Assembly (NCBI GenBank): GCA_041658345.1
Contig: JBBAAK010000011.1
Coordinates: 1-29,993, forward strand
Length of the DNA stretch: 29,993 bases
From: JBAZYV01 sp041658345
GTDB lineage: Bacteria; Patescibacteriota; Gracilibacteria; UBA1369; 2-02-FULL-48-14
Direction: 5' to 3'
The position numbers and the translations under genes were made by a program. The notes under the pieces are model-generated. The model ran no database searches. It was not told the origin of the DNA and was given only the letters and a program-made list of their open reading frames with translations. Positions 1 to 7,064 of this stretch are shown here, piece after piece. Within the stretch, counting starts at the first letter, position 1. Each line of letters begins with the position of its first letter.

Positions 1-181
1 AAGAAAATTCATAAATGCTATTAAATCCTTTTTTTTCGTAAATTTTGCGCTTAGAAATTTCCGGCAGTAACCCCATAAATTTCCTCCTCCAAAATATTGC
101 TCTTTTGCCATAGATTCTGGCCATCCTATAAAGTTCCTGATCCGTGACGTGGGTGGTTGTAGAAAGTAAGTTAGTGTTCAT
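1..181 (-). CDS. HNH-endonuclease-type protein, N-terminal part (runs off the window)
   Basis: This is an open frame of 60 codons from an ATG at 181 to the window edge with no stop, so only the N-terminus is visible. It reads MNTNLLSTTTHVTDQELYRM, then KFMGLLPEISKRKIYEKKGF, then NSIYEFS. The pattern of an acidic 'D-x-E-L' start, a central amphipathic helix and an 'L-P-E-I-x-K-R-K-I-Y-x-K-K-G-F-x-S-I-Y-E-F' block resembles the N-terminal helical domain found before HNH nuclease domains in many bacterial proteins of unknown role. The HNH motif itself lies outside the window, so the nuclease assignment is inference from family resemblance. No Shine-Dalgarno precedes the start. Its promoter would lie in the 182-260 stretch; I could not fix one. 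Confidence 0.45.
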   Translation of the reverse strand, partial: MNTNLLSTTTHVTDQELYRMARIYGKRAIFWRRKFMGLLPEISKRKIYEKKGFNSIYEFS

Positions 182-428
182 AAATCGTTGTTAATATGCC
201 CAAATCCTAACACAAAATTCCCCCATTTTACAGGTTTAAATCATCATTTCTGCTAGACAAATTCACAGGTGAGTGCGTGCTCACCTTTCGGCACCAATCA
301 ATGGGACTTGCCACCATCAATCAATGCATCTTTCGCCACGGCCCAATGGACATTTTGTCATCCAAAAATCATCACAAAGAACATATAAAGCCTAAACTAG
401 GCATAAGTTTAGCATGCAAACCAAGCGT
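182..428. other. Intergenic stretch between the HNH-type gene and murI
   Basis: No convincing gene is seen in these 247 bases. They hold a hairpin with 7-bp arms AGGTGAG/CTCACCT at 267-286 (loop TGCGTG) and a second inverted repeat at 392-412 just after murI. A frame of 119 codons that starts here runs antisense into murI and is not credible. Confidence 0.6.
392..412 (-). terminator. Possible weak terminator of murI
   Basis: Perfect 7-bp arms CTAAACT/AGTTTAG around a 7-nt loop lie 17 bases past the murI stop. On the minus strand they are followed by GCTTTATATG, a poor U-tract, so termination is uncertain. Confidence 0.3.
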
Positions 429-1322
429 CTATTTCTCCCCAACCTCCACTCTCTCCGCCTTAAACGTTTTTCCTAAAAACACACTTCCCATTTCGCTAAA
501 ACTTTCGGGATCCCCTGTGGTAAAAAACTCAACCGTACCAACCGTACCAACCTTGTGCGCGCGCACAGAATCATCGCCACCAACGTCTGCCCGGGCAGAC
601 GCATCGTCAGCCATTTCCCCATGCCTTCCTAAATAATCCTTCAAGCTTTCCGCCACAATTTTCCCGGTATTTAAAACCAAAGTTTTCCTTCCCATAATTC
701 GCTCAATATCTTTTTGCAAAATCGGATAGTGCGTACAAGCAGGCACGAGCACATCCGGATTTCCAAATTTGAGTTCCCGCAAATAAGCCTTTAAGATTCG
801 CTTTGTTTCCATCTTAAACGCATAGCCTTCCTCTATTAATGGCACAAGGAGCGGACAAGCCTTTTGCACCACAGTCGCACCATCCACCCTCTTTTTTATC
901 TCGATTGAATAAACATCGCTATTCACAGTCGCTCGGGTGCCAATCACCGCGACTTTCATTTTCCCGCCAACGCGAGCCCTTCCGCCATCCCGCGCCTCTT
1001 TTGCAACCGCCTCTGCAATTGGAACAACCACACCAAGCACGTTTTTGTCCTTTATGCCGGGTTTTCTTATCATTTCCTCCTGTAGCTCCTTCAGGGCATT
1101 GGCAGAAGCCGTATTACAAGCCAAAATCACCAAATTTGCACCTTTACTGAATAAAAATTCCACACCTTCCCGGGTAAACTCCAAGATCTTCTCCTTGCTG
1201 TGATTGCCATAAGGCGCCCTGGCGCTATCTCCAAAGTACACGTAATCATACTCAGGTAGCTCACTAATGAGCCATTTAAGTATGGTTAGACCTCCAAAGC
1301 CGGAATCAAACACACCTATCAT
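429..1322 (-). CDS. murI: Glutamate racemase MurI
   Basis: Converts L-glutamate to D-glutamate for peptidoglycan stem peptides, cofactor-free, in the cytoplasm. The protein has 297 residues and starts MIGVFDSGFGGLT, the family signature. The two catalytic cysteines sit in LACNTA (Cys69) and VPACTHYP (Cys196). The ATG at 1322 is supported by a promoter ending 7 nt upstream and by direct alignment of the conserved N-terminus with the family. Oddity: residues about 235-262 form an extra hydrophilic segment (ADDASARADVGG, DSVRAHKVGT) absent from ordinary MurI. It is encoded by two perfect DNA palindromes (554-567 and 584-601) and a 9-bp tandem repeat (532-549). Normal family sequence resumes at VEFFTTGDPESF. 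Divergent from the channel gene across only 38 bases. Confidence 0.95.
   Translation of the reverse strand: MIGVFDSGFGGLTILKWLISELPEYDYVYFGDSARAPYGNHSKEKILEFTREGVEFLFSKGANLVILACNTASANALKELQEEMIRKPGIKDKNVLGVVVPIAEAVAKEARDGGRARVGGKMKVAVIGTRATVNSDVYSIEIKKRVDGATVVQKACPLLVPLIEEGYAFKMETKRILKAYLRELKFGNPDVLVPACTHYPILQKDIERIMGRKTLVLNTGKIVAESLKDYLGRHGEMADDASARADVGGDDSVRAHKVGTVGTVEFFTTGDPESFSEMGSVFLGKTFKAERVEVGEK
532..549. repeat. Tandem 9-bp repeat inside murI
   Basis: ACCGTACCA occurs twice in direct tandem, encoding Val-Gly-Thr repeats at the end of the murI insertion, next to the palindromes at 554-567 and 584-601. Confidence 0.8.
554..567. repeat. 14-bp palindrome, copy 1 (in murI)
   Basis: TGTGCGCGCGCACA, a perfect palindrome inside the extra segment of murI. 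It belongs to the window-wide set TGTGC[AG][CT]G[CT]GCACA, with other copies at 10085, 26814, 27410 and 27844. Confidence 0.8.
584..601. repeat. 18-bp palindrome in murI
   Basis: CGTCTGCCCGGGCAGACG is perfectly self-complementary and lies 16 bases from palindrome copy 1. Its core TGCCCGGGCA recurs in murB at 18988-18997. The TCTG...CAGA flanks echo those of the TGTGC set. Confidence 0.75.
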
Positions 1323-1324
1323 AA

Positions 1325-1353
1325 TTGCGATTTAACCTGAAATCTGCTACAAT
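1325..1353 (+). promoter_or_regulatory. Promoter of the ion-channel gene
   Basis: -35 TTGCGA (1325-1330), 17-bp spacer, -10 TACAAT (1348-1353). The ATG at 1361 follows 7 bases later, so the transcript would start at or next to the start codon. It overlaps the opposing murI promoter. Confidence 0.65.
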
Positions 1354-1358
1354 GTAAA
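1330..1358 (-). promoter_or_regulatory. Promoter of murI
   Basis: On the minus strand: -35 TTTACA (1353-1358), 17-bp spacer, -10 TTAAAT (1330-1335), then 7 bases to the murI ATG. This implies a leaderless murI mRNA. Confidence 0.65.
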
Positions 1359-1360
1359 GG

Positions 1361-2116
1361 ATGGACTTTCAAGAAGCAATTCGGAAAATCGAAGAACGCG
1401 GAGATTTCAATCGTTACGCGGAGGTAAAACCTGTGTTCGAAGATGAGCTTAAAGCGCTCAATTCAGACGATCACACGGAACGCGGGCTTTGTTATTATTA
1501 CTTATTGGTCAGCTATTTAAAGGCACAACTTGTGCACGAAACCGAGGAATCGCTCGAGTTTTTTGAAGAAATGGACAGTAACTTTTTGGAACAGGAAAAA
1601 ATCTATAAAAACGAGGCCAAAAAATTCACAAAAGGCGAAATTCAAGATTCCTACAGATTGATGGAACGTTGCTACAACTCGCTTGAATTTTTGTATCGTA
1701 AGCACGATTTTAAGTCTAGCCGAGAGTTTGCCTACAAACGCAAAATGCGCTTTCGCAAAAACGCATACCTGTTCAACAAAGAATATGGCTCCTATTTGGA
1801 ATATAAATTTTTGGAAGTAACCTGTCTTTATGGCACAAGCATTGCTCGCTGGGCACTCACAGTATTTGCCTTTATGTTTACAATCTCACTAGCCTACATG
1901 CTAACGGACAATATTGTGGCGGAATCTCAGCGTATGATTCCACATAACGCGCACTGGTTTGATTATTTTTATTTTTCAATCATCATACTTACAACCGTAG
2001 GGCTTGGAGATATAGTTCCAATGAGTGTGGAAGGCAAAATTCTTGTTGCGAGCGAAGCCTTTTTTGGCTTTGTGATGCTCGGGGTCTTTATGGGGATGAT
2101 GCAAAAAAAACTGTAG
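1361..2116 (+). CDS. Two-transmembrane potassium-channel-like protein with helical N-terminal domain
   Basis: A 251-residue protein. Residues 1-155 are hydrophilic and helix-rich with many Glu, Tyr and Phe. Residues 161-181 form TM1 (IARWALTVFAFMFTISLAYM). The pore helix and selectivity filter ILTTVGLGDIVP lie at about 209-220, and TM2 spans about 227-247. TTVGLGD is the potassium-channel filter with Leu in place of the usual Tyr or Phe. The layout matches the Ion_trans_2 (KcsA-like pore) family, so a tetrameric K+ channel in the membrane is the likely role. The N-terminal domain is not one I recognise; it could be a cytosolic gating or TPR-like module. Monocistronic and leaderless by promoter position. 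Confidence 0.75.
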   Translation: MDFQEAIRKIEERGDFNRYAEVKPVFEDELKALNSDDHTERGLCYYYLLVSYLKAQLVHETEESLEFFEEMDSNFLEQEKIYKNEAKKFTKGEIQDSYRLMERCYNSLEFLYRKHDFKSSREFAYKRKMRFRKNAYLFNKEYGSYLEYKFLEVTCLYGTSIARWALTVFAFMFTISLAYMLTDNIVAESQRMIPHNAHWFDYFYFSIIILTTVGLGDIVPMSVEGKILVASEAFFGFVMLGVFMGMMQKKL

Positions 2117-2133
2117 GAGCTATTTTCTCCAAC

Positions 2134-2170
2134 ACAAAAAAAGGAGCGACCACTCAGTCACCCCTTTTTA
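2134..2170 (-). terminator. Terminator of the HTH gene
   Basis: On the minus strand the stem GGGGUGAC/GUCGCUCC pairs fully, with two G-U wobbles, and is followed by a run of seven T. The plus-strand reading has two mismatches, so it acts mainly for the HTH gene, though it may also help end the channel transcript. Confidence 0.65.
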
Positions 2171-2196
2171 TAAGCCGTAGCGCTTTAGTTCCTTCT

Positions 2197-2862
2197 TTAG
2201 CTTTGCAAGAACAACCAAAGCAGTGGTTGCAATGCCAAAAGGCCAAACAGCAAACCAATGTAGATATTCTTGTTCAATTTTTCGCCTTTAAGTTCGCTCT
2301 CTAAAATGTGCATAGTCTCTTCTTGATGCTTAATTTTGTTTGTAATTACAAACTCTTGTTCGCGTACTGCCTCCTCTTTTTCTTGGTACTCAAGCAACGG
2401 AACGGAATGTTTTAATTGAGTTTCAAGTTGCCCAAGTCTGTAATTTGTAGCCTCAAGCTTGTTGTGATATTCACGCACTTCCCTTCTGGACAAATCATAA
2501 AGTTCTTCAAAAACCTGGTCTCTCTCGCTTTTCTTTGATGACTTTTGTTCATGCACAACTGCAACCGGATTTTCTTCTACCTCACCAGTTTCCGCATCAA
2601 AAATCTTTGCTTGTCTAGATGATACGCTGTCCACATGCCTGTGAGCCCTTTCATCACTTTCCGGGGAAGCCCCGTGCATGTTTTGGAAATGTGCAACTTT
2701 TAGATTTTGGATTTCTTCTTCAGAAAGCAAAATGCCTCCGCCTTTTTTGCGGATGGAAAGTTTTTTTGCACGAATATACCTATCAAGGGTGCGCGTGGAA
2801 ATATCCAAAATGTTGGCCGCATCTTGGCGAGAAATTGTAAACTTTGGGGCTGTAAGGTTCAT
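2197..2862 (-). CDS. Membrane-tethered HTH DNA-binding protein
   Basis: A 221-residue protein from the ATG at 2862. Residues 8-52 (FTISRQDAANILDISTRTLD, then RYIRAKK) form a MerR/excisionase-like winged helix-turn-helix, ending in the beta-wing and LSEEEIQNL. A polar linker follows, then a long Glu/Lys/Gln-rich coiled coil at about 110-195, and a C-terminal hydrophobic helix (NIYIGLLFGLLALQPLLWLF) that ends the protein. The order suggests a regulator or chromosome-tether held at the membrane by its tail, a pattern seen in RacA-like and CPR proteins; function is unknown. A GTG at 2940 would add 26 residues of non-domain sequence, and no clear promoter or SD decides between the two starts. Confidence 0.7.
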   Translation of the reverse strand: MNLTAPKFTISRQDAANILDISTRTLDRYIRAKKLSIRKKGGGILLSEEEIQNLKVAHFQNMHGASPESDERAHRHVDSVSSRQAKIFDAETGEVEENPVAVVHEQKSSKKSERDQVFEELYDLSRREVREYHNKLEATNYRLGQLETQLKHSVPLLEYQEKEEAVREQEFVITNKIKHQEETMHILESELKGEKLNKNIYIGLLFGLLALQPLLWLFLQS

Positions 2863-2960
2863 GTTGGCGTGGGTGAAGTGGAGTGGATTTTGCCTTGCAC
2901 TGGCGGTGCTTAGCTGTCTACACCGGATCTTATCATCCACTGTCTACTTTGACTACACGA

Positions 2961-2989
2961 TTGATACCAAAACAACACTACTTTATACT
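2961..2989 (+). promoter_or_regulatory. Promoter of the GH18-like/ybeY operon
   Basis: -35 TTGATA (2961-2966), 17-bp spacer, -10 TATACT (2984-2989), then 6 bases to the ATG at 2996. This fixes the start of the GH18-like gene and implies a leaderless transcript. Confidence 0.75.
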
Positions 2990-2995
2990 GTCGTC

Positions 2996-3955
2996 ATGTT
3001 CAAAATTATACAAAGGCTGGCGCGCACGGTAATAAGCATAACCGCCATATCTTTTACAGTTTTATTTTGCCTCACCGCATGGTTTCTTTATGGCTTCCAT
3101 TTGGAGTCTCGCGCAGTAGAACCACGCATAGCTTTTTGGCTCGGCCATTCTTTTGCAACCACCAATGCCGACTTTGAATCGCTCAATAAAAACATTTCAC
3201 CCTTGCCGGTCACGGATTTATATTTTCACGTTGGCCCTTTAACAGAAGCAGGAGGCCTCGCAGACGACATTTCAATAGACACACTGGCCATGGAGGCTTT
3301 GACTACCCAAAACTTTGCTTGGATAGGCGCTTTGCGTAGCCAAATTGATCTGGCTAACCCCCTCGTGCGTAGCCAAATAATCGCATCCGCAAAGTGGACA
3401 CTCACTCAGGGTTTTGATGGCATTCACCTAGACATCGAGCCAATTCATGCGGACGATGAAGATTTTTTTACTCTACTTAAAGAACTCAACGAACAAATCC
3501 CAGGCGTAAAAATTTCTGTTGCAATGGACGAATGGCAACCGTCCTTTCTCACAAAAAAAATCGCGCAGATTTACAACACCAAAATAGAAAGTTATTGGAC
3601 TAGCGATCAAGTTAAGCGCACGGCTGATTTTGTAGACCAAATTGTAGTGATGACTTACGACACGGGTTTTCACGATCCGAAGCTTTATGAATGGTGGGTG
3701 GAGACCCAAACAATAGCACTTTCAAAAATAATCCCGGATGGGGTCGAATTTTTTGTTGGCATCCCGGCATACAAAACCGGTGCAAATTTTGATAAAGACA
3801 CGGAAAATCTTTCTACCGGCATAGCAGGATTTACTCGCGCGGTCCAAAACATTCGTAGTAATATAAAAAACATAGACGGCATAGCAATTTATCCATATTG
3901 GGAAATGACCGACTTGGATTTTGAAACTTTAAGCCAAAACTACAACGCCTTATGA
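2996..3955 (+). CDS. GH18-like glycoside hydrolase, membrane-anchored
   Basis: A 319-residue protein. Residues 11-34 form an uncleaved signal-anchor, followed by an extracytoplasmic domain. The segment GFDGIHLDIEP (139-149) matches the DxxDxDxE strand-4 motif of family 18 TIM barrels, with Glu148 as the presumed acid. Later barrel strands are visible in VKISVAMDEW, FVDQIVVMTYD and EFFVGIPAY, typical of GH18 chitinase/lysin-like enzymes. A cell-wall or glycan target is inferred, not shown. The frame is open far upstream, but the promoter directly in front of the ATG at 2996 sets the start. The stop overlaps the ybeY start (ATGA), so the two are probably translationally coupled. Confidence 0.6.
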   Translation: MFKIIQRLARTVISITAISFTVLFCLTAWFLYGFHLESRAVEPRIAFWLGHSFATTNADFESLNKNISPLPVTDLYFHVGPLTEAGGLADDISIDTLAMEALTTQNFAWIGALRSQIDLANPLVRSQIIASAKWTLTQGFDGIHLDIEPIHADDEDFFTLLKELNEQIPGVKISVAMDEWQPSFLTKKIAQIYNTKIESYWTSDQVKRTADFVDQIVVMTYDTGFHDPKLYEWWVETQTIALSKIIPDGVEFFVGIPAYKTGANFDKDTENLSTGIAGFTRAVQNIRSNIKNIDGIAIYPYWEMTDLDFETLSQNYNAL

Positions 3956-4359
3956 AACTTATTTACGTAAATTCCACGTCCTCGCCAGCGCCAAAAACGC
4001 TTTTCCAAGACGTTGTAAAAAGCATTCCCAACTTTGTTAAAACTCAAAAAAAAGAAGTTGAATTATTGCTTACGGACAATAAAGAAATCCACGCATTAAA
4101 CAAACTCTATCGCCAAAAAGACAGCCCAACGGACGTGCTTTCTTTTGGCTTTGCAGATGGCGATTCCCTCGGCCAAATAGTGATTTCCGTTGAGCGCGCA
4201 AAAGAGCAGGCAAAAGAACTTGGCCAACCCTTAAAAGAAGAGCTCAAGTTTCTATTTACACACGGGCTACTCCACCTCCTTGGCTTTGATCACGAAACAC
4301 AAAAAGACGAAAAACTGATGCTCAAAACCGCATACAAAATTCTTGGAAGAAAAATTTAA
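3952..4359 (+). CDS. ybeY: Endoribonuclease / rRNA maturation factor YbeY
   Basis: Zinc-dependent RNase of the UPF0054 family, needed for 16S rRNA 3' end processing and ribosome quality control. The 135-residue protein has the diagnostic zinc motif HGLLHLLGFDH, with His104, His108 and His114 as ligands, and the family block SPTDVLSFGF at about 58-67. Length is slightly below the usual 150 residues but nothing essential is missing. The start codon overlaps the stop of the GH18-like gene, and no Shine-Dalgarno is present. Confidence 0.95.
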   Translation: MKLIYVNSTSSPAPKTLFQDVVKSIPNFVKTQKKEVELLLTDNKEIHALNKLYRQKDSPTDVLSFGFADGDSLGQIVISVERAKEQAKELGQPLKEELKFLFTHGLLHLLGFDHETQKDEKLMLKTAYKILGRKI

Positions 4360-4366
4360 GATTTTT

Positions 4367-4385
4367 GTCATCAGCCACTGATGAC
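4367..4385. repeat. Perfect 8-bp hairpin after ybeY
   Basis: GTCATCAG CCA CTGATGAC makes an 8-bp stem with a 3-base loop, 8 bases past the ybeY stop. A run of five T precedes it, but no T-run follows on either strand, so a classical terminator is doubtful. RNA 3' end protection or a protein site are alternatives. Confidence 0.6.
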
Positions 4386-4429
4386 AGCAGTTTATTGCAA
4401 ATACTTTGCTTCCATGCCAACATAAATGC

Positions 4430-5227
4430 ATGTCAAAAAACAATAAAATTGCACTTTTTGAAGGCAAAACCATAAGAAAAACACTCCACGATAACGAATG
4501 GTGGTTTGTGATTGAAGATGTTGTTTTTGCGCTTATTGATTCAAGCGATCCAAAACAATATATTCAACGCATGAAATTGCGCGATCCAGAATTAGCTAAA
4601 GGGTGGGTACAACTTGTACATACCCTTGAAGTATTTACAGATGGAGGCAAACAAAAGATGCTTTGCGCTAAAACAGAAGGGATTTTTCGCATTATTCAAT
4701 CTATACCTTCTCAAAAAGCAGAACCGTTTAAAAGATGGCTTGCAAAAGTTGGTTATGAACGCATCCAAGAGATTGAAGATCCAGAGTTGGCAACAAAACG
4801 CGCTCGTGAAATTTATAAAGCAAAAGGCTACAGCGAGGCATGGATAGAAAAACGCATGCGTGGCATTGCAATTCGCGAAGAACTTACAGACGAATGGCAT
4901 AAACGAGGAGTACAAAGAGGAAGCGATTACGCCATACTAACGGCGGAAATCTCCAAGGCAACTTTTGGAGTAACACCAAGCGAATACAAAAATTTAAAAG
5001 GCCTAAAACGAGAAAATTTGCGTGACCACATGACCGATTTAGAACTTATATTTGGTATGCTCGGCGAAGCATCTACAACTGAGATTGCACGTAGTACAAA
5101 TGCCCAAGGTTTTGAACAGAACAAAAAAGTAGCAAAAAAAGGAGGCAAAATAGCTGGAGACGCTCGTAAACAACTTGAAATGGAAAGTGGTAAACCAGTG
5201 ATTTCTAGGAGAAATTACTTAACTTAA
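4430..5227 (+). CDS. BRO-N domain protein, phage antirepressor / damage-inducible type
   Basis: A 265-residue protein from the ATG at 4430; an upstream ATG at 4406 adds only eight unconserved residues. The N-terminal ~105 residues are a BRO-N domain: KTLHDNEWWFVIEDVVFAL, then the conserved stretch EGIFRIIQSIPSQKAEPFKR and WLAKVGYERIQEI. The C-terminal half (REELTDEWHKRGV, ILTAEISKATFGVTPSEY, DLELIFGMLGEASTTEI, GGKIAGDARK) is the standard partner domain of this bacterial family, annotated variously as Bro-N, phage antirepressor or DNA-damage-inducible protein. Its precise role is not established. A decayed paralogue follows at 5749-6284. The 3' end overlaps the convergent lipoprotein gene by four bases. 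Confidence 0.85.
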   Translation: MSKNNKIALFEGKTIRKTLHDNEWWFVIEDVVFALIDSSDPKQYIQRMKLRDPELAKGWVQLVHTLEVFTDGGKQKMLCAKTEGIFRIIQSIPSQKAEPFKRWLAKVGYERIQEIEDPELATKRAREIYKAKGYSEAWIEKRMRGIAIREELTDEWHKRGVQRGSDYAILTAEISKATFGVTPSEYKNLKGLKRENLRDHMTDLELIFGMLGEASTTEIARSTNAQGFEQNKKVAKKGGKIAGDARKQLEMESGKPVISRRNYLT

Positions 5228-5676
5228 TCAAAATCAATTTCCGCCACACAAGTTTGCGCATTGCCATAAGTACCCGCAAAAGACCGCATAAATTTGAACT
5301 TAACCGCCGTAACCGCATCTTCCGGCATCTCAAAACTTTGCTCACCATCCGTATCGGTAAAATGTAGTTCCCCAAGTGCTTCCGCCTGCGAATCGTACCA
5401 AACTTCCACAATATTCGGCCTGCCAAACTCCTTTGGCCCCGGCATAAAAGTCACATTTTTAAGTGATTTTTCCTCCGGCAAAATCACAGTAAGAACAGGT
5501 ATGGTGTTCTCGATTTCATCCACGCACCAAAAAGTATCGCTATCGCCATCCACAGCAAAATATCCGCCTCGCCCATCAACCTCGCTGGAGGCAGTAGCAA
5601 TCATTTTTGCAGATTCATCCAGTCCATTGGAACCGCACCCGGTAATCACCAAAATCAAAAGTAAGAATTTTTTCAT
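5224..5676 (-). CDS. Lipoprotein with discoidin/F5-8C-like beta-sandwich
   Basis: A 150-residue protein from the ATG at 5676; an in-frame TTG 9 bases upstream is less likely. MKKFLLLILVITGC is a lipoprotein signal with the lipobox ITGC. The mature part resembles galactose-binding-like or discoidin folds: ATASSEVDGRGGYFAVDGDSDTFW matches the 'A-S-S-...-A-x-D-G-x-x-x-T-x-W' start of F5/8C modules, and PNIVEVWYDSQ and VKFKF supply later strands. It is likely exposed on the cell surface; ligand unknown. It has its own promoter with TATAAT at 5700-5705, giving a short leader of about 17 bases without SD. Convergent with the BRO-N gene. Confidence 0.65.
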   Translation of the reverse strand: MKKFLLLILVITGCGSNGLDESAKMIATASSEVDGRGGYFAVDGDSDTFWCVDEIENTIPVLTVILPEEKSLKNVTFMPGPKEFGRPNIVEVWYDSQAEALGELHFTDTDGEQSFEMPEDAVTAVKFKFMRSFAGTYGNAQTCVAEIDFD

Positions 5677-5699
5677 AAAAATCAAAGTAAGGCATTACC

Positions 5700-5705
5700 A
5701 TTATA
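5700..5705 (-). promoter_or_regulatory. -10 box of the lipoprotein gene
   Basis: A perfect TATAAT on the minus strand ends 23 bases before the ATG at 5676. No good -35 hexamer was found at 16-18 bp. Confidence 0.45.
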
Positions 5706-5748
5706 GCATGTGCAAAAAAGAATTCAGGTTTTTGTCAGGACTTACCGC

Positions 5749-6284
5749 ATGGAAATTTTAACAGATAACATTAGGGCAAGAAAATACTGGAATGATCTGA
5801 AGAAGAAACTTATTAATGAAGGATATCTCGAAGTGTCCGAAAAAATCGGACAGTTGAAATTAGAAGCTCCTGACGGGAAAATGAGAGAAACTGATTGCGC
5901 AAATACAGAAACAATTTTCCGCATCATCCAATCCATTCCTTCCAAAAAAGCGGAACCGTTTAAGAGATGACTTGCCAAGGTTGGGTACGACCGCATAAAA
6001 GAGAGAACTTGCGTGAACACATGACTGATTTGGAACTTATTTTTGGTATGCTTGGTGAAGCTTCAACTACAGAAATCGCCAGAACCCACGACGCTCAAGG
6101 CTTTCAGGAGAACAAAAAATCCGCACACAAAGGTGGACACATCGCCGGTAACGCTCGGAAACAACTCGAAACAGAGACTGGCAAAAAAGTTTCCACAAAA
6201 GGAAACTACATAGAAACTAAAAATCTTGGTCGGGGTAGAAGCGTGCTTCTAGAACTTTTGGGAGGTGCTTTTACGTTACGATGA
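5749..6284 (+). pseudogene. Decayed second BRO-N gene
   Basis: Paralogue of the gene at 4430-5227. It lacks the first ~25 family residues, begins at MEILTDNIRARKYWNDLKKK, and keeps the core TIFRIIQSIPSKKAEPFKR. The next codon is TGA (5968-5970) where the intact copy has TGG (Trp). LAKVGYDRI then follows, about 80 codons are missing relative to the intact copy, and the C-terminal part (KRENLREHMTDLELIFGMLG) resumes in another frame. Nonsense codon, internal deletion and frameshift together make recoding unlikely. Its own N-terminal region, with QLKLEAPDGKMRETDCANTE, is a different BRO-N subtype from the intact copy, so the two came from divergent paralogues rather than a recent tandem duplication. 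Confidence 0.85.
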
Positions 6285-6352
6285 CCACAGCCCTGAAAAG
6301 AGGTGTGCGTGGGAATAGGTTTTATTCAGAACAAACTTCACAACGCCTTGAG

Positions 6353-7015
6353 TTAAGACTTTAGGGGGAATTCTCTTTTAATCCTATCTATCCACGAAGG
6401 CCCAAAATAATGTTCATCGGTTTGCGTATGAGGCATACGTGAGTCTCGGACATAAAACCAGTGGTAAGGAGATTGTCCTGATTGTCTACGAGTAAGATCA
6501 CGCACACTTGCTGAGAAACGCGTCCACCAAATAGCTGCGCCATCATCAATAATCCCACAACGTTCAAAAATGAAATGAGGTGTTTTCGGTGGAAGGACTC
6601 CCTTATGCTTCAAGAGTTCATCCAAATATTCGTTAAAGCCAGCTCGGGTCTCATCATCAAGCCAAGTAGCAGAGTCGAGAGCAGCTAAATAAGCATCACG
6701 TTGAGCAGGCTCTAACAATTCATGGTCTTCAAGACAAACGACTAAATCAAATAATGGGTTCAGTTCATTGCTATCCAAAAATCTGTCTACATCCCCATCA
6801 CGGTTCTCAGTTTGAGTCCAAAGAGTGAGAGTGTAGCCCACCTTTACCAGTTCACGTAGTGCGAGGATTGCTTTTGGATCTGCAGCTTCTGCATCATCGG
6901 GAGTACCACGTAGCACACCATCCAGATCAATCATCAACACAGTTTTATCACGAAATTTCTCGCGAAGTTCGACAAGGCATGTAGCTTCATATATTGACTC
7001 ATGTCTTTCTGCCAT
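6353..7015 (-). CDS. HAD-superfamily-like hydrolase
   Basis: A 220-residue protein. Motif I is LMIDLDGVLRG, with nucleophile Asp30 and acid/base Asp32. Motif II is the Thr in LTLWTQTEN, and the acidic motif IV is GIIDDGAAIWW. These match the haloacid-dehalogenase phosphohydrolase fold; substrate cannot be read from sequence. The insertion after motif II (EDHELLEPAQRD through LDDETRAGFNEYLDEL) would be the cap. The C-terminus is rich in aromatic residues (SPYHWFYVRDSRM) and not family-typical. It has its own promoter directly behind the tRNA-Pro 3' end and a leader of about 15-20 bases without SD. Confidence 0.65.
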   Translation of the reverse strand: MAERHESIYEATCLVELREKFRDKTVLMIDLDGVLRGTPDDAEAADPKAILALRELVKVGYTLTLWTQTENRDGDVDRFLDSNELNPLFDLVVCLEDHELLEPAQRDAYLAALDSATWLDDETRAGFNEYLDELLKHKGVLPPKTPHFIFERCGIIDDGAAIWWTRFSASVRDLTRRQSGQSPYHWFYVRDSRMPHTQTDEHYFGPSWIDRIKREFPLKS

Positions 7016-7035
7016 AATTTAGCCTAAAGGACACG

Positions 7036-7064
7036 ATTAAAGCATAGAACAGCAATAATGTCAA
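7036..7064 (-). promoter_or_regulatory. Promoter of the HAD-like gene
   Basis: -35 TTGACA (7059-7064), 17-bp spacer, -10 TTTAAT (7036-7041). The -35 abuts the encoded CCA of tRNA-Pro, so the gene can be transcribed independently of tRNA processing. Confidence 0.75.

Noticed and set aside
2678..2995. Upstream extension of the GH18-like frame by 106 codons
   Set aside because: It lies antisense to the HTH gene, and the consensus promoter with leaderless ATG at 2996 gives a better start just before the signal-anchor.
4367..4385. Rho-independent terminator after ybeY
   Set aside because: The stem is perfect but no T-run follows on either strand.
5968..5970. UGA read as an amino acid (recoded genetic code)
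   Set aside because: The copy also has a deletion and a frameshift, and several intact genes end in TGA.
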